Shown: in pieces, positions 1-12,045 of the stretch
Layout: the number at the start of each line of letters is the position of its first letter
Position numbering within the stretch: position 1 is the stretch's first letter
Assembly (NCBI GenBank): GCA_029204225.1
Contig: CM055107.1
Location: 26,750,572-26,814,571 of the forward strand
Reading direction: 5' to 3'
DNA: 64,000 bases
Source: Diphasiastrum complanatum
Taxonomy: Eukaryota; Streptophyta; Lycopodiopsida; Lycopodiales; Lycopodiaceae
Notes under the pieces: model-generated
What the model was told of the DNA's origin: nothing
The model's input: the letters and a program-made list of their open reading frames with translations, nothing else
Databases searched by the model: none
Made by a program: the position numbers and the translations under genes

Positions 1-2342
1 CACATAGGGGCACTAAAAAATTCATTCTTTAATACTAATTAAATATGGCCCACTTGTTCTCTTGAGACATAGGTACTCCTACAAGTGGCATGATGGTGAG
101 GAATCCATTTTCTCTCTTGAAGGTATGAAGTTCAAGAAAAGACACTAAAATTAAAGACTTAGATATTTTTACTTTTGACTTGGACTCAACTACAACGTGT
201 AAATGATGCTATCTTTCATTGATCCTTAAGATTGCTACCCCTCCAAATCAAGCTTCTGTTGTCTTTATTTTACATTGTTGACTCCGTTATATAGGAAAAT
301 GAGAGTTTTTATCTTTAGCTTTCTCACTATAATGCAATAAAACCTACTAGACTCTCAACTTTCAATTCTTTTGTGGCCACAACTTCACAAGCATACACAT
401 GTACAATATTTACAAGTCACATCTCCCTATAGGCATAGGCTTCTAAGCATCCACATGTACAATATTTATAAGTCACAACTACATATAGCTATAGGCTCCG
501 AAATGTGCACTCACATCGATGGTTGCACTCGAGCCTTCACCTTCATGAGGGGAGATTCGGCTTATTTGATTTGCCTACTACAAGGGACACCTATCCATTT
601 CTTGACTTTAGAAAATACGGACTTGTCTTTTGATATATATATTTTGTCTATGTTATCTTTGAATTCGCCCTCTTTTCTACCTTTTCTAGTTAGAGTAATT
701 TTTTTCCAAATGAGTTCAACATATTTGCTATCATCCATTCTTCTTTTTAAGTTGGAAGTGTCTTGAATCCATTGGAGATGCATCACGAAGATTTTGGCAA
801 ACCCCATCATCTTAGTGCCCTTGCTATAATACTTATCCTGTATCGAAACAAGCTAAAAATAAAATAAAGAGAACATGAGTGCAATTATAATGTATTGGCA
901 ATTCTAAGCAAAATGCACATTGTTAGGGCAGGAACACAATTCTTCAAGTTTTCAACAATACAATGGGGTTGGAGTTTGCATTAGTTTGACATATATTTCT
1001 CTCTTATTCAACTCGTTCTAATAGCCTTGATTTCAATTCCTTTTTGATTAGTCTATTGTGTATCCACATGTGTTTTCCAAATTACCTCCTTTGTATGCCA
1101 ATAATGACCATCTAATGTTTGAGGGCTACAATCTTTATCTTGCATTAACATTCAAATTTACTAGTAAGAAAAAATTAAGAAAATGAAGTGATGGGGGGGG
1201 TAATCAAGTGGGGTTCTGACAATTTGTGAGTAGATTTTTTGTGAGTTTCATTCTACCCATGGTAGTCGTGCCATGTAATATTAACTACATTATGTCTCCA
1301 ACTACAAGAAGATATTGACTAAATACAAAAATTTCAATGGATTTCAATGTGATTAAAAATGTTGCTTGTGAGGACCTCAATGTGAGACAACTTTGGAAGT
1401 GGCATTGGTTGTCTCCACTCTATACTCCTAATAATCCTCTCAATGTCTCTTGATAGGTGTCATGACAATCTCTAGCACATATGTCTTCTATGGTATTGTG
1501 TCCACTTTCTTTTTTTTCATTTTTGTCACATATTAAAATTAGCTTTTCATTTTCTAGTACCACAAAAGGCTTGGATGCCATAGCATGAGTTACTGTAGCA
1601 TGTGCATCATGCACACAACCATTCGACTTTCTCATGTAAAACAAGTTGTATAGTCTATGTGATAATGCAAGTACCAAATTGTGTAGTCTATATGGCAATT
1701 TAGGTACCAAACCATCGTTGCATGAACAGTATCCACTTTTAGTATATTTTTGTGGTGACTTAGTGATTGCCTTAATATCATGACTATTACATTTTTGAAT
1801 AAAGTGCAATATGCATTATTATTTTTTATGAAGAAATCTAGATGAATGATAATAATTACAAAAGTTATAGAAGTCACATATTTTGGAACATGATTTTTGG
1901 TAATAGAAAAATAGGTTTATACAGAAATTTGCAAGCATACAAACATAATGGCCAAATGCATTGATTACCTACATATTTAGCTAACTATTACTAAGAGCTA
2001 CTATATGTAATCATGCCAATGTTTACTATAAATAAGATCGATGTCAATGCCACAAAAGTCGCCCGATTTTACATGTAGTAGAATTCTATAATTGTAAGTC
2101 TTTTCATATCACAATTTTATTCTTTGTTTCTATGCATTACAATCAATGCACTCTTTCGTTTATTTCACTTGCGATCTTGGTGATGAATGTTGAATAAGTT
2201 AGATATACATTTGTAGTTTCTTTTGTATAATCTATATTCTATCAGTAAACTTTATTGGATAAAAAATCAATAATTTTCATGACGCCTCAAACACCACTAA
2301 CATGGTTGTCATAGACACCTAAATGTATTCTTCTCTTTAAAA
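1..2342. other. AT-rich intergenic DNA
   Basis: No coding frame here has protein-like character; the open frames are short and low-complexity. Apart from the duplication at 389-500 and a G run near 1192-1200 I see nothing assignable. Confidence 0.6.
389..500. repeat. 56-bp imperfect tandem duplication
   Basis: Two adjacent units start at the AAGCAT of 389 and 445. Each contains CACATGTACAATATTTA, then AAGTCACA, and ends in a TATAGGC-type block. The units differ by several substitutions. This looks like an old local duplication without an evident function. Confidence 0.7.
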
Positions 2343-2835
2343 TTGTTAGAGGCTACTTTAATTAGTGATCACATAAAAAAAATTAAATCTCTATTAGATC
2401 AACTTTCTATTGTAGGTTTTCATTTGACTAATACTGATGTTGTCATGACATTGTTGTCGAGCCTTACAACATCTTATGAGTATTTTATAATGCTAATTAG
2501 TACACAATGTAAAGTTGATGCTCCAAAAAGTCACTTTGATTCTTTAAGAAGGAATTTAGAAAAAAAATCGTTAACATGTCTATTATGGATAAATCAATTG
2601 CCTTATTCTTTAAAAAAAAACAATATTTAAAAAAAAAACTCAATTCCACTGACTCACGAAAACACAAAAATTTCAAATAGGCATAAGTCATGGCAAAAAC
2701 AAATTGTTTTGCAATTATTGCAAATGAACTAACCATGACATTAAAGATTGCAGGATTAAGATTCATAACGTTCCTAGATCCACCAAGAATTTATTGTCAA
2801 TCAGCGTAATTGTTGATCAAGTTACTTTTATTTTT
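2343..2835 (+). pseudogene. Copia gag relic (UBN2-type) with broken zinc knuckle
   Basis: The frame from 2343 encodes a UBN2-type Copia gag segment with motifs IKSLLDQLSIVG, DVVMTLLSSL and YFIMLIST. The same segment occurs in the minus-strand gag at 52839-53372 (NNLKSLLDQLSVVG, DDDVVMTLLSSLPKSYEHF), so the family assignment is firm. After a frameshift, a CX2CX4HX4C zinc knuckle is readable at 2710-2751, with a TGA at 2725 after the second Cys. About 2771-2835 reads STKNLLSISVIVDQ, matching the NLLS-type motif between protease and integrase in Copia. Protease sequence appears to be missing between them, so this is a heavily deleted relic of an autonomous element. Confidence 0.75.
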
Positions 2836-3913
2836 TGTATTCCAATGTAAATATTGTGCTTATTTACAAGCCAACCAACATGTATTTCATTATAGATAGT
2901 TAGTAGAGGCCTATTTTGATTGTTTATCATTAATACAATATGTGATAGGACTTTGCTTTTACTCTAACATTGCATTGTGACACTTGCTTTGTCAATATCA
3001 TAATAGTCTAAAGATGACAAACAACCAAATACTCAATACACTTTGTTACTTCTTTCAAGACAAAAAAAGGGAGCCCAATACACTTTAATTTAATCTACAG
3101 TCGATTGCTTGAGCTAAATAATCCCCAATTAATTTTTGATTTTAGTAACGTTCTTTTAGTTGATTACCTATGTTAAAGATAAGGTATTAACTGCATACAA
3201 ATTGTTTGTACAAAGTATAACAATATGGCGTTATTGGATACTATTGACAACTGTACCTTTTACCTTAAAAAACTATTCACCTCAAAATTTACTTTTACCA
3301 TACTTGATCCTTTAATGGAGAATGATAAATCTTTTATATTGAATAACATCAGACATTACTAATAAATACACCACAACATATGCTTATTTTTGGGATCATT
3401 GCCATAGACGAGTAATGGTTGCAGGGATTTTATCCAGAAGTCCAAAAGTGTCATCCAATAACTTTACAATCACTACATATGTGATTTTTCAATTCACTTT
3501 TCTATAAAACGCTTCAAAGCATAATTTGTTTTGTGAAAGTACTGTACTTTTGGACCATAAATGGATCTACACAAGATCCACAAGAGTGATTGGATGCTTG
3601 CTTAACAATCTATTGAATAAACTAGACACAAACAATTGATCTAGAATCAATTTTACATTCAACAAGTAAGAACAATAAAGAAGCATTAATCATTGATGAA
3701 CTCCAAGTCCAGATGTGTGAACCATGGCTTGTTGTACGGCCTGAAGATAGAGAATGTGGGCAATATCACTTTGGTATCATTTAGATCATAAACATTCAAT
3801 ACAAATGTGTAGTAGCTCGATCTAGGACTTCTACTTAATAGCTTGAATATATTTTCTAGCCTCTAACTACTGCTATATTCTATGAGAATTTAAGTTGCAT
3901 TAATCTATCTTTA
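2836..3913. other. AT-rich stretch inside the Copia relic, unassigned
   Basis: By position this should hold the integrase and reverse transcriptase of the relic element. I could not recognise RT or integrase motifs in any frame. It is either decayed beyond recognition or replaced by unrelated AT-rich DNA. Confidence 0.4.
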
Positions 3914-4091
3914 AATGCAAAATATCATTCTAGGACAAAGCATATACAAATTCAATTTCACTTTGCCAAGGCAAAAGTTCATGACAAGGCGATTGAGCTA
4001 ATTTTCACCAAGGCTTTACCAAGGGATAACATTGGAAGTTTATGAAGATGCTAAATTTTTAGAAGTATTTTGTAGTTGCATTAAGGTGGGG
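3914..4091 (+). pseudogene. Copia RNase H / pol C-terminus relic
   Basis: Translation gives NAKYHSRTKHIQIQFHFA followed by IELIFTKALPRDNI, the standard end of plant Copia pol (YHSRTKHI, then the ADIFTKAL-type tail). The region closes with a purine-rich AAGGTGGGGTG resembling the LRGGV-plus-polypurine end of Copia elements. Together with the gag relic at 2343 it marks one badly deleted plus-strand element. Confidence 0.75.
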
Positions 4092-4422
4092 TGTTTAAAT
4101 TTCAATTCCATTCCAAACCTTTTGTGTCATATCCAAATCTGTCAAATTCTAGCATGATTTGAAGGTCTGCAATTCTATTTACAAATCGAGTTACAAAGAC
4201 AAATTGAGCATTTGCATTTCTAGTAGGTATTCCATCATTAGGTAATTCACTTTTTGTTGTTGAATTGGCATCTCTCCTTCATGATGAGCTATTGCAAGTG
4301 GTTCATAGCTTGGGGGCTAAATCCGTTTGATCTAGATTTGGTTGGATTGGTTTAGTCCACCATCTATTTCCTATGTGTGCTGTAATTGGCATCCTAGTTT
4401 ATGGTCTTGGGAATCTTGATAG
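4092..4422 (+). repeat. Probable LTR of the left Copia relic
   Basis: The segment begins TGTTTAAATTTC directly after the polypurine-like tract of the RNase H relic, as a 3' LTR should. It is followed at 4423-4434 by TGGTATCAAGGC, a degenerate version of the initiator tRNA-Met primer-binding site that normally follows a 5' LTR. The right boundary does not end in a clean CA and no partner LTR is visible, so both ends are tentative. Confidence 0.35.
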
Positions 4423-4434
4423 TGGTATCAAGGC

Positions 4435-6060
4435 CAAAAGCTAGGAGGATCTACTAGGTTGAAAGCTCACAAGTGGAATCCAAGAATTTGAGAAAATTTT
4501 GAGTATTAGGATTTTGATAATCTTGGACTGAAGCAAAAGTTGGAGGCTTGGATTCACCAAAATTTTGAATTCCTCAAGTTTTTCACAAGAGCTCTTGTTG
4601 CAAGTGCACTACTTGGTAATGTAGCAAGTTGGAAATTATTGCTCTAGAAAAGAGGGCTTGGAAATTGAAGTTGGATTTAAATTTGTGGCCAAGTTTTTGT
4701 AGTTTCTTTTTGGCTTGAAAGAAAGGCTAAGTAGCATTATATTTACAAATATTTGTTGAGGGAATCTTGGTAAATATTGGGACCAATAAAATGCTGAAAT
4801 ATTTGCATTTCATATGGGATGCTAAAGCAAATTCTTTGCTACATCACTTGGGAGCTCATTTTGGCTGGACTAAGGACAAGAAATTTTTTGCTTCCAAAGC
4901 ATAATTTAGGCTTGTTTCCTTCTAAGGTATTGATTTCTAATTGTTGGTTTCTTTTGAGTTGGTGACAAAAAAATAAATCCTTACATTTCTACAATTTGTA
5001 ATGAAAATGGACATAGTTGCACATAAACTGAAATTTGAATACTAGATCTTACAATTTCATAAGAGTTGTAAGGGTAACAATACCATGTGTGCCTTCTTGA
5101 AAAGAATCTACTAAGGTTTCTTTATGTTAGAAATCTGATTAGTAAGCTTCATGTGAAAGGAAATCTCAGGTCCATTCTTTAGATGTATAGCTAGAGGTGT
5201 TTAGGTCTACAAGATATGTCCTCAATAATAGAAAATTAATCTTAAATTGTAAGGAATGAAGCCAATAATTTCCAATCATTTAAACTCAGAGTTAAAGCAT
5301 TGTAATAGTTGAAATTGAAATTGGAAAAAAAGAAAAAATTGGGTAACCTTGTAACCCACTCCTTAAAACCACCTTCTATGTTGTATTTCTTTTCTTAACA
5401 TGCTTCTCTAAGGTCGGCGGACTCCCATAAATGAATCTACAACCAAAATCAGAATTTCTTTGACTGACCTGTAAAAGATTTCTTTGTGAGTGGGTGCACT
5501 GTTTTGCAAAATCATTGGGCATGTGAAGTAGATCCTCTGAAGGCAGATTTTTGATAGGAAACTGCCTACTTTGAAGAGTGATTTTGCAAATCAATCTATA
5601 AAAGATTTTTGCCTGATCCTAGAGCATCTAGGAGTGCATTTTGGAAAGTAAGTTTGCACTCTCCACATCTACATTTGGGATGCAGCTCAGAATGCCGCAT
5701 GCCAAACATGTAGTTTCGTTTTAGCGTGGAACTTGAAAGGCTCTGTCCAGGTGTTTCAGGTCGATGGAAGCCCTCGTCTTTTAATAGGACGGAGGGGATT
5801 ACGCTCAGCACCGTGCATTGATCCCCACGTGTTCCAGGCGTAATCCGCTCCTGCCCATTTTTTTTTTTTTAATTTTGGTTGCCCAGGAGCCACGTGTTTG
5901 GGCAACCAGAATTTATCCCATAAGTTTTCTTATGGGATTTTTCAAAGGCCATATATACCCAATGTTTCCTAGAGTGCTACATGTGTGTACCTGTGCGTGT
6001 TGGTACCCGATGCCACCGCACCCGCTGCCCGGCGCCACCCCTGCCCGGCGCCAACACCTC
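4435..6060. other. Intergenic DNA, nothing recognised
   Basis: No protein-like frame, RNA gene or repeat stands out. Base composition becomes more GC-rich near 5690-6060 (CCCGCTGCCCGGCGCCACC), just upstream of the promoter-like spot at 6061. Confidence 0.5.
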
Positions 6061-6111
6061 GAAAATATAAAAACTCACAAGTCAGGGTTTAGGGTTTAGG
6101 GTGTGGCAGAC
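6061..6111 (+). promoter_or_regulatory. TATA plus telo-box promoter-like spot
   Basis: An AATATAAAAACTC TATA-like motif is followed about 20 bases on by AGGGTTTAGGGTTTAGGG, nearly three TTTAGGG units. On the other strand this is the telo-box AAACCCTAA known from promoters of plant translation-related genes. A short GC-rich block lies upstream and an ATG follows at 6112. The arrangement fits a core promoter with 5' leader. An interstitial telomeric scrap is the alternative. Confidence 0.35.
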
Positions 6112-6207
6112 ATGGCTGAAGTGGACAATCTTCTCTTTGGAGGCAAGTGGATCAAAACTTGCACCTCCAAGCGTATGGCTAAACAAAACGTACTTACACT
6201 CTCCTAA
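6112..6207 (+). CDS. Possible 31-residue ORF or first exon, unknown
   Basis: The ATG at 6112 lies 10 bases after the telo-box motif. It opens a short frame beginning MAEVDNLLFGGKWIKTC and ending at TAA 6205-6207. I do not recognise the protein. The start and the position behind a TATA and telo-box leader are gene-like, but no convincing downstream exon was found. It may be a first exon, the remnant of a captured gene start, or chance. Confidence 0.2.
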   Translation: MAEVDNLLFGGKWIKTCTSKRMAKQNVLTLS

Positions 6208-7002
6208 TGGATCATCAACTGGTTTATGCCAAATCATATCCTTGGGCTCCCATTTAAGTGCCTTCAAAAGCTAGAGTGTAGATGGAGATATCATCTTGGA
6301 TCCAAACATGCAAACTTTCTACCTCTCATTCCCCATCAATTGTTTAGATAAAGAGAGACCATAGTCCCGTACTCTATCTTGCCTCCCTGTTAAAATCTCA
6401 AAATGGTGATATTTGGGTTTGATGCATAAAAAATTATTTTAATTGGTAAAGTGTTGTTTATTTAAAGTATCAGTCACCCTCATTCAACTACCAATAATGT
6501 TTTCAATCTGTGCAGTTGCCATCTCATGCAAAATTGGTTCTACTACCAATGTATCCTTCATAGACATTGATTGCTAGGATCGACCTTACAATCTCCACTT
6601 GCACCGTTTTTTCAAGCATCCATTGGGCATCCTGTCACCCAGTAGACCAAAGTTTATTCTACACAAGTGGGCTTTTAAACATGCCACGCGTTCCCAGACT
6701 GCTGATCCTAGTTGAGACGTTGCCAAATCCCAAGACATGGGAATGTGGTTAGGAATGCTTTATATTTGGTGTTGTGGAACTAGTGGAACTAGTGTGCAAC
6801 AACTTCTACATGTTATTACATGTAGGCATTGAGTATAAATGATTTCATGTCGTTGCTTTGGTGCGGTCGAAGAATTGACTACATTGATGAATACAAGTAT
6901 GTATGTTTTGCAAAAAGGAATTGTCATTTGTGATAAGTTCTGATGGCTTCTTACATATATGACATAAATAGGTTCCTTTCCTGTGGTAGAGTGTGTATTA
7001 TT
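6208..7002. other. Intergenic DNA, nothing recognised
   Basis: No coding frame, RNA or repeat could be supported here. Confidence 0.45.
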
Positions 7003-7379
7003 CATTAGGGGAGTTTTGAGCTCCAAAAAGACCCTTTAAGAATTTGTGCAAGATGTCTTTTATATTATTAAAATATTATAGCACTAATACATTTGACTTG
7101 CTATAACTTTTTAATCATAACTTAAAAGTATGTCATGCAACATATCGTTGGAAAGCACTTGTTGAGCGCTTTCCAAGGCACCAAACTCTGCTAAATTCGG
7201 ACTTACCACTAAAAAGTTATGCCATTTTTAGTGTGGAATCAAAATGTGGACTCAAAAAGTTACGTTACATAGATTCAAATTTGAGTGTTTTGATTGGTCC
7301 ATGTGTAAGAAAAATTCTAGAAAAAATATAAAAAGAATCTTTACAAAGGGTCTTTTTTGGATTTAGAACTCTTCTAATG
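7003..7379. mobile_element. MITE-like element with about 35-bp terminal inverted repeats
   Basis: The left end, from CATTAGGGGAGTTTTGAG to AAAGACCCTTT, matches the reverse complement of the right end, CATTAGAAGAGTTCTAAA to AAAGACCCTTT. About 80% of roughly 35 positions agree, with one gap each way. The 377-bp interior is AT-rich, has no coding frame, and contains an internal stem (GGAAAGCACTTG ... GCGCTTTCC near 7150-7175). This is the structure of a non-autonomous DNA transposon. No clean target duplication is visible, so the superfamily is undetermined. Confidence 0.6.
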
Positions 7380-8577
7380 GTTTTTGTTATTTGGATAATG
7401 TAATTTGTGACCTTGGGTTCTTGACATATCACTTGCATTTTTTGAGTGATTTAGGGGTCAACCTGTAATTATTATGTACTTATATACTACAGCAGCTTCG
7501 AAACAGCAAAACACTAAGCCAAAACAAGTGAAATAATTGCATAATGCTGGATAGTGCATGTGTAGTAAATATGTTTGAAATGTGATTTGATGACAATATT
7601 TAACGTGTATTACGTTCAGATTACTCCAAACATGACTTTTATAGCATTTAGGGTCTGATATGATGTTCTGACAAAAGCATGAATTTGGGAATTGGGACCA
7701 ACTGCTAGCTATAATCCTAGATCACACACACGGATAGTTGCTATTGTGTTGTTACCATTCTGATGGCAACTTTGGCTGGAATTTCTCATGTGGATGATTA
7801 TTGACATCATTGGGATGATGTATTCGCTAGTGCATTTCTTGGTAAGTTGAATATTTTCTGCTACATCTAACAAGTTTTGATATGTTGGTCCTTTGTCCTT
7901 GCCATTATTGATACATTGTGTTTGATATAGCAAGCTATAATTCTACGTTGAAAGGTTTAGTTGACTCATTAACATGTAAACGAGAGAATGGAACATGCTT
8001 TGGTCTTTTTCTTTGTGAGGCTTTCATAGTGGGAGAATACGCAATCATTTAAAAATACTTCAAGAAACTAAGTTTCATCAACACAAATTATTGACATGTA
8101 TACTTGATATATTTAATCTGGTACAGTTCTTTGTTCTGTGTTCAGATCTGTGTGAATATTGCTATGCTTATTATTCATTTTGTCTGATCTTTCTAGTTGC
8201 TCTTTCTGGTAATAGACGACTAACATTTAGTCTTGTCTTTTGCGAACCTTTCGCGACTAATTAGCAGTCGAACACAATCTAGTTTTTCGCGAATCATTCG
8301 TGACACACATAATTGTCTTGCTATTCGCGACAAATTATTCTTCTGGCGCTTCATTTATTATGTTTGGTTGTGTAATCAAGGATGACCGTGACTTCCATCA
8401 CTAATGTTCTGTTCATTCTGATAGGCGCAATCATGCTTACGGAGAGAGTCGTATAGCTCGTTCCGCTGCGCATGAACACTTTCTGTTCGAGTTCGCTTCT
8501 CGTTCGTGTTTCGTTTCTCGTTCGTGTTCGTCTTACCCCTTTGAGCTAAATTTTTGTTTTCTAATATATGACACCTT
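7380..8577. other. Intergenic DNA downstream of the minus-strand gene relic
   Basis: No reliable coding sequence. Around 8213-8350 there are repeated TTCGCGA/TCGCGAA-like words (GCGAACCTTTCGCGAC, TTCGCGAATCATTCGTGAC, ATTCGCGAC), a short GC-skewed cluster of unknown meaning. The 3' UTR of the gene relic would fall at the right edge. Confidence 0.4.
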
Positions 8578-11500
8578 TCAACTCATTTTTCTCCCTCTCT
8601 CCAACAGTGACGACACGAGTGATGCTATCTGCACATCAAAAAAAAGAATCAGTTTGGGTTGATAGATGGTAAGGATTATTGTCGGTTAGATATAGTGGTA
8701 GACAATTAACAAGGCATTTATGAGATCATACCTTATTGAATGGTGCATGACCAATGTACCCATTCTCCACAACAATGTTTGAGCACTGGTACTGTAGGGT
8801 GAAGCCCTTCTCTACAGCTGCTATAAATATCCAAAAAAAATGTTCTATGATAGATAGTGTTACAATCCCTTGTCGGCAACGTACAAATCAGCAATAGTGG
8901 TGCATGTCGTGGGCAGTGACTGGGAGAAGACATTCCACTCGGGCATGGCTTTTTCCTGGATGAAGGCTACACCAAGTGAAGTGGGAAAGTCGGCAAACAC
9001 CAACTTTGCCACAGCCTCACATGGCACTCCCCGAATACATGATCCAACAACACAATGAGCGCTCAAAAATCTTTTTATTTTCTGCATAGATTTTGTTTTT
9101 TTCTCGGCCACGGTGACCACATCACCGAGAACTTCGCACATTGATCCAGGTCCACTAGGCAAATTTGCATTAAAAAATAAAAAACTCAGTGTTCAAGCAG
9201 TACAAATAGTCATTGTCTGGCACCTTGTTTATGCATGCAATTATATTATGAGTATATTCGACCAACGAAAAGTATTGATAGCATGGAAAACAAACCTGCA
9301 ATGTAGTTGGGAGCTTCTTGGACACTTGCATGGGCTAGTGGTGATTCGATATCCATGACCTGCTCTTCATGTGGGTCCTCCACGTGCAACTGCAGTCTCC
9401 TTCTTGACCGTGAGGACTTTGGAATGTCATGAGCGGCTGATTTCCTTTTCAATGTAGAGCCCTGCGCAGGAGCATCTTGGGATGTGGGGTGATGGAGAAC
9501 TGTCTGCTGGAATGACGCATGCATGTCCTCCTCGAAAGCAGGAATAACCCATTTAGGGTAGTCAAGCCACCAAGGGCATCTAGTAAGCTCCCACTATGTG
9601 AGGCCAATCTGCGGGGTACATGGAGGACGTGCTCTCAAAGGATAGCTAGTCAGAAACTTCAAGAGGGATCTTGTCAATAATATGCTCGTCCTTCAATGAG
9701 ATCAGCCACCTGCAACATAGAAAAGCCCCATTTGTGACACTGAGCATATGTAAAAAGTGAAAAAGATGGGCATTTAAAATGTATATACATATATACAATT
9801 TGTCTTGCCGCATGTGGTAGGCCTGGCTGTTTGCTTGCAAGATTTGCATTTTTCATCTCCTTTTCCAAGTTGCCAAATGCTAGTTTGAAAGGCATTTGGC
9901 GCTGCCGCCTAAAATATGCAAGCAGCCAATGGAGCCAACATACTTTTGACTGCCTTTGTCAAGTGCCACCAAATTGTCTCTCTGGCCATGAATTTGTGAA
10001 ATCCCTTGTTGTCTGGACACATGCCAAGGGACTCTCTAATTCCCTTATCACCAGCCAAGGTAGCCAATATTTCTTTCTTCTTGCAATCAATTACAAAGTC
10101 ATCCATGGTGTGCTTTGTGAACATACAAACATAGTAGCTAATATATAAAGCAAATAATGACTATCGTAAGTTTGGCTTACTTTGCAGCTCCAATCGTGGA
10201 TGAAGCTATCATTTGTAGCTTGTCCTCTATTACGACCAAGCCCTTCGCATTCCAGTCCAAATTATACAAAATCTGAAAAAAAGACCAGAACCATTTGTCA
10301 TATTGGCTATGTACGATAGCTTGTAGGCTCTGTCCTTGATCGATGTCTCCACGGCCTGAATTTATAGAATGTCAATATATTATTTATAAACACAAATACA
10401 ATACATGAATAGGAAGCACACATTCATGAGCATGCACTTGCCTCAAAAGCGGCATCACTCTAGATCTGCAATTCATCAAGGGACAACTTGCTTCTATCTA
10501 TCCTGGCCATAGCAGTGGATAGCATCCTTTTGTATTCGTCCTGCATGCGCCATTCCAGCAAACATACAACACAATTGGAAATAGGATAAAAATTTTAAGG
10601 TGGGAAGATGATGTGAAAATTATGAAGGAAGATGATGTACCTTCAAGACAAGTTGCCCAAGAATGGCCATGGGGCAGTTGTACCATGCCCTCCGGCTGTG
10701 TTTGCGTTCCTTCCTCAGCTCAATCTCCATCCACGTTCGATCCTCTGGTGCCATGTACTTGAACAAGGTCTCTTTCTCTGCCATACCAAATTTCTGAAGC
10801 TTAAAAACATCATGCGATAATGTGTGTGGTACGTGCACCCAAGTCAACCTACAAAACAGTTTGATTATCAACCGTGGTCCATGATAAATCCAAAACAAAA
10901 AAATCCATGCATGTTAAATCTATTGTGTGCAAATAGCATTTTTGGTGATCTCTTAATTTTCCTATGCTTGGCCTCTTGTGAATAACAATGGAAGTGCACT
11001 CTTTCAAATTTATCTTGTGAGATCTTTCAGATTTAAAATGGAAGTAGTCTATTGTATTCAAAAGAATAATCACAACATAATGGAAGAGACTTTACAACTC
11101 AAATTATCAAAAAATACTTTTGAAACAAAAGTTGGTGATACGCAGTAACGAAGAAAAAAAGAATGGACTTAGTTATGCCCATGCATCTATATTCGAAATA
11201 CAGTATACCCAAATTCCAACTTCAGTTTGAGAAGTCAAAAGAGTCATCAGACAAAGCATAGGAAAATATATACCTACGACATAAATACTTAAATAAATGA
11301 TATTTAAAATAATAAGCTAGCATTACATATGTATCATCAGCACCCAAGCATAAGTTGCTTTTGCTTTGAGAGAATCCCAATTTTCTTGGGTAGACCAAAT
11401 GTTGACTAGGTAACAAATGACAATCAACCGAAAGAAACTAAAAGCAAAACAAATTCACAAGAAGACGAAACTCATAAACCAATGTCAACAAGAAATAGAC

Positions 11501-12043
11501 TAAATTACCTTTTGATGGATTTCAATGCCAGTATCAACTCCCCTTCATGAACTCGGGAGACTTCAAGGAAGCTGCACTCTACTCTGACATGGCGGGCCTT
11601 GATGGATGGAAACTCTGGCACAAAAGACATTACCGATTGCCTTGATTATTAAGATTGTCCACAAAGAGGCTCACAATGCACGATCATTGCTTGTAAAAAA
11701 TACGTTCGGACAATGAATAATCTTCATTAGTTGAACAATTCCAACCCTTTTTTTTGCATGGCCTATCTACCTACCAAAGTCTACAACGGTATCTTTTCAG
11801 TAAGCGATTTGGGTTTTGTTGAAATTTGATAAGAAGAGACTCGAGAGAGGAAAAACTAAAATTGTGATGCGAACTATATTTTATCAATCAAAATATGCCA
11901 AACAATGTACCTTGACGGATTTTGCCCATCCAGGCTTGTGCTCTATGGTTGCCATCCCATATGATAAATTTCTCGTTTGACAAATGAGCCCGCTCTTCAT
12001 TGTGGGCTAGGTCTTGCTCAAATTCGTCATTTACCTCTCGCCA
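8578..12043 (-). pseudogene. Decayed multi-exon host gene with ParB-like DGNHR motif
   Basis: A chain of protein-like exons runs right to left. Exon 11911-12043 encodes NEKFIIWDGNHRAQAW; DG-x-HR is the hallmark of ParB-like nuclease domains. Next come 11509-11614, 10641-10848 (208 nt), 10442-10540, 10181-10355 and about 9925-10137. The first four join with consistent splice phases at GT-AG borders, and a GC-AG intron follows 10442. Later exons include a basic segment (KSSRSRRRL, about 9250-9560) and 8860-9162 (ADFPTSLGVAF). A possible last exon ends at TGA 8578-8580. Lesions are TAG at 10460-10462, a one-base frame change inside 10181-10355, and TAG near 9910. The 5' end is cut by Copia C1. 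I recognise no full-length family; the function is unknown. Confidence 0.6.
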
Positions 12044-12045
12044 CC

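Noticed and set aside
5818-6267. Two overlapping open frames near the telo-box
   Set aside because: Composition follows GC-rich repeats on one strand and the shorter ATG frame at 6112 fits the promoter layout better. No motif supports either.
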